Source: Culex pipiens pallens (Eukaryota > Arthropoda > Insecta > Diptera > Culicidae). From it: 64,000 bases of DNA. Below the pieces are notes generated by a model. It worked only from the letters and a program-made list of their open reading frames with translations. It was not told where the DNA came from and did no database searches. Positions 61,487 to 64,000 of the stretch are shown here, in pieces (the stretch's first letter is position 1; every line of letters starts with the position of its first letter). The stretch lies in the NCBI RefSeq assembly GCF_016801865.2, contig NC_068939.1, positions 68,342,877-68,406,876 of the forward strand, given 5' to 3'. Both the position numbers and the translations under genes were made by a program.

Positions 61487-63131
61487 GTAAGCTCAAATGA
61501 GTTTCGCTTGGTGTTGGACGGTTTTTTGGAAGGTGTAAGGTCTAGGATTCGCTGTTAGCAAGCATTGCTACCTATTAAAAGGAATATTAAAAAAAAAACA
61601 TAAAAAGTCACCATTTACTTGTAAAAGTAAACTAAATTTCCAGAGCTACTCCAACCAGCCATGCTAGTTTTTATTGATTTCTACCCTCACTATCGCAGCC
61701 CAAACGTGAAAGTTCGTCCTTAAATGCCATATAAATCTGCCTGCATTCATTTTGCAAATCTTCATCTCTTTCACTTTTAATTTGTCCTGTTTTTTTTCCT
61801 GCTCTCTCTCTCTCTCTCCCTGCAATCTCTGTTCCTCGCCGTGATGCAATATTCATCGTCCAACTATCGGACTAAGCCCCGGTCGTCCCACTTGTTCAGG
61901 ACTATAGACTAGAGGGACAAAGTTCCGGCAAATTGAGAGAGCACTTCCTAGTCCTGTCCAGAGACACTCGGATAGCAATCGGCACACAGCTTTCGATTGT
62001 CGAGACACTCGGAAATGAACAATCCGCTTGGAGTTTGGACCAACAAAAAAAAAAATACAGAAGAATAGACTTGAAACTTGGTTGGAGAGAAAGGTTGAAC
62101 GTTCCCGATCAATACTATAGGTACTACGTGTGTGCCTTTACGGAATGTTGACTTTTAATCACAACACCAACATCAACCTCTTGAAGATAAATGGGCCGTT
62201 CATCGACCGACCAACGGGTGGAGGTTGGAAAAAGGAGGAAAATCTAGGAAAAACCATTAATTAATTATTCCTGGATGGCATCTTACCCGCCAGGCAAATG
62301 CTGCTGCTGCTGGTGACGACTTGATGGAAGTTTCCGACAAGTTTAGAAGAGCTTTTCACTTGTCGGTTTTTTCTTTCCTGCAGTCCTCTTCCAGCAAGTT
62401 TAAGCGAAAGAACAATGGAAGAATGTGGTAAAGAAATTAAACTTTAATTGATTTTCAACCAATGCTCGGAAAGAGAGCGAGGTATTATCGTGATTTTCAC
62501 TTTGTTCGTGAACTTTTTTTTTGCAAGCTTGTGAGGTGGAAAAAGGGGGGAAACCACACCGTCGATCAATAGTGTAAGGTTTGTTGTTGGTGGGGTGGAA
62601 ATGACAGGGAAATACAGTGCGAGAGGGATGCAAGATGAAGTCTGTGTGGGGAAATTTCAACTCTGGCGTACAGTTGTCGTCGTCAACTGTCGAGATGTCG
62701 TATTAGAAGGACGTTAGCTGGCACTAAATGTCGGAGGATTTTTCTGCTTCAATTATGTTGTGATTTTTTTTGTGTGTGTGTGTGAAAAACTTAGCACTCG
62801 CATATGACCTAGCAGAGGTTGGAAATAATCGATTTTTACAGCAATCACTCATTGCTCAAAATTCATTTGCAATAACTGTTTCAAATTGAACCCTATAAAC
62901 TCACAAAAGATGAACATTTGTTCCAACATTCGTTAAACACGGCGCTCAAAAAGGTGAAGATTACATATAGAGATTATGCCTTAAGGTTTTTCAACTAGGA
63001 AAGTTTTGATTCTTCGACCTTTTCAAGAAAAACGATGTGTCAAAATATTTAATCGTTGGTATTATGTTATGTTAAGAAAATTATTACTATTGAAACTATT
63101 TTTGAATGTTACCATTTACGCTACTTTTAAT
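61487..63131. other. unassigned, probably intronic if the gene start is real
   Basis: Mixed composition with a CT run at 61801-61819. At 62381-62383 a good acceptor (TTCTTTCCTGCAG) precedes a possible 44-base exon ending at a weak donor (GTG|GTAAAG, 62427). No clear coding sequence. Confidence 0.35.
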
Positions 63132-64000
63132 ATAGAGCAATTCTCCCAGATTTCGATCATTCAATTGTTTTTGTATTTTTTTAATCAGGCTAAAACTTTT
63201 CTGGTGCCTTTGGTATGCCCAAAGAAGCCATTTTGCATCATTAGTTTGTCCATACAATTTTCCATACAAATTTGGCAGCTGGTCATACAAAAATGATGTA
63301 TGAAAATTTAAAAATCTGTATCTTTTGAAGGATTTTTTTGATCGATTTGGTGTCTTCGGCAAAGTTGTAGGTATAGATACGTTCTACACTGGAATAAAAT
63401 GATAAACGGTAAAAAAAATTGTGATATTTTATTTAACTTTTTGTCGCTAAAACTTGATTTGCAAAAAAACACTATTTTAATTTTGTTTTATTTTTTTATA
63501 TGTTTTAGAGGACATAAAATGCCAACTTTTCAGAAATTTCCAGGTTGTGCAAAAATTCTTGAGGCGAGTCATGAATTTTTGAAACAGTACTGATTTTTTC
63601 AAAAAATCGAAAAATTGGTCGAAGAAATTTTTCAACTTCATTTTTCGATGTAAAATCAAATTTGCAATCAAAAAGTACTTCAGTGAAATTTTGATAAAGT
63701 GCACCGTTTCAAGTTAAATCCATTTTTAGGTGACTTTTTTGAAAATTGTCGAAGTTTTTAATTTTTTTAAATTAGTGCACATGTTTGCCCACTTTTGAAA
63801 AAAAAAATTTTGAAATGCTGAGAAAATTCTCTATATTTTGCACTTTTGAACTTTAATGATACCACCCTTAGTTGCTGAGATATTGCCATGCAAAGGTTTA
63901 AATACAGGAAAATTGATGTTTCCTAAGTCTCACCCAAACAACACACCATTTTCTAATGTCGATATCTCAGCAACTAATGGAACGATTTATAATGATAAAA
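63132..64000 (+). repeat. dispersed ~0.9-kb repeat, copy C (cut by window end)
   Basis: Closely matches copy A (14936-15845) in order and orientation and runs off the window at GATATCTCAGCAACTA. Confidence 0.85.

Noticed and set aside
1..64000. Endogenous viral sequences
   Set aside because: I saw no frame resembling viral polymerase, capsid or glycoprotein. A profile search would be decisive.

Overview
The window looks like a stretch of mosquito nuclear genome, probably Culex. That is my reading from overall character (AT-rich, very dense in short non-coding DNA transposons, culicid-looking repeats near 40550-40650), not from a database search. I found no protein-coding gene I can name. Open frames are short, sit in repeats, or begin at non-ATG codons. 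The window is best read as intergenic or intronic DNA with two or three possible gene 5' ends.  Layout. 1-4941: mostly unassigned, with two 7-bp tandem arrays (1845-2028; 3016-3231) and a 6-bp array (3232-3263). 4942-9941: inverted-repeat elements. 10505-12097: a GAGA-rich and GC-rich block with a core promoter (A+1 about 11110) and a long non-coding first-exon candidate on +. 12530-14758: an hAT-type element with a perfect 8-bp target duplication and two nested TTAA-flanked elements. 14936-23688: more inverted-repeat elements, the largest (20780-23686) about 2.9 kb with another repeat inside. 23814-26077, 31748-33113, 42550-43325 and 49900-51250: four copies of one foldback family with ~630-bp arms; the first is split by a retroposed insertion with a 24-bp target duplication. 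38346-40411: twelve copies of a 128-bp satellite with higher-order structure, bounded by 28-bp direct repeats. 40672-40771: a 100-base assembly gap. 43374-45385: a tRNA-like-bearing element, then a Transib-like palindrome ending in CACAGTG with 5-bp duplications. 51360-59662: a mosaic of elements, including a second tRNA-like-bearing one. 61023-61486: a possible two-exon gene start on +. 63132-64000: third copy of a ~0.9-kb repeat, cut by the window end.  Main theme. At least seven different elements share one architecture: inverted ends plus a family-specific 12-20 bp word repeated in both orientations near the ends and inside. The words differ but several align around a GGACAC-like core, suggesting related transposases whose recognition words have diverged. 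Other points are a non-autonomous element with a perfect RSS-like heptamer, two TA-flanked elements carrying Pol III box A/B tRNA-like modules, and a six-unit periodicity in the satellite.
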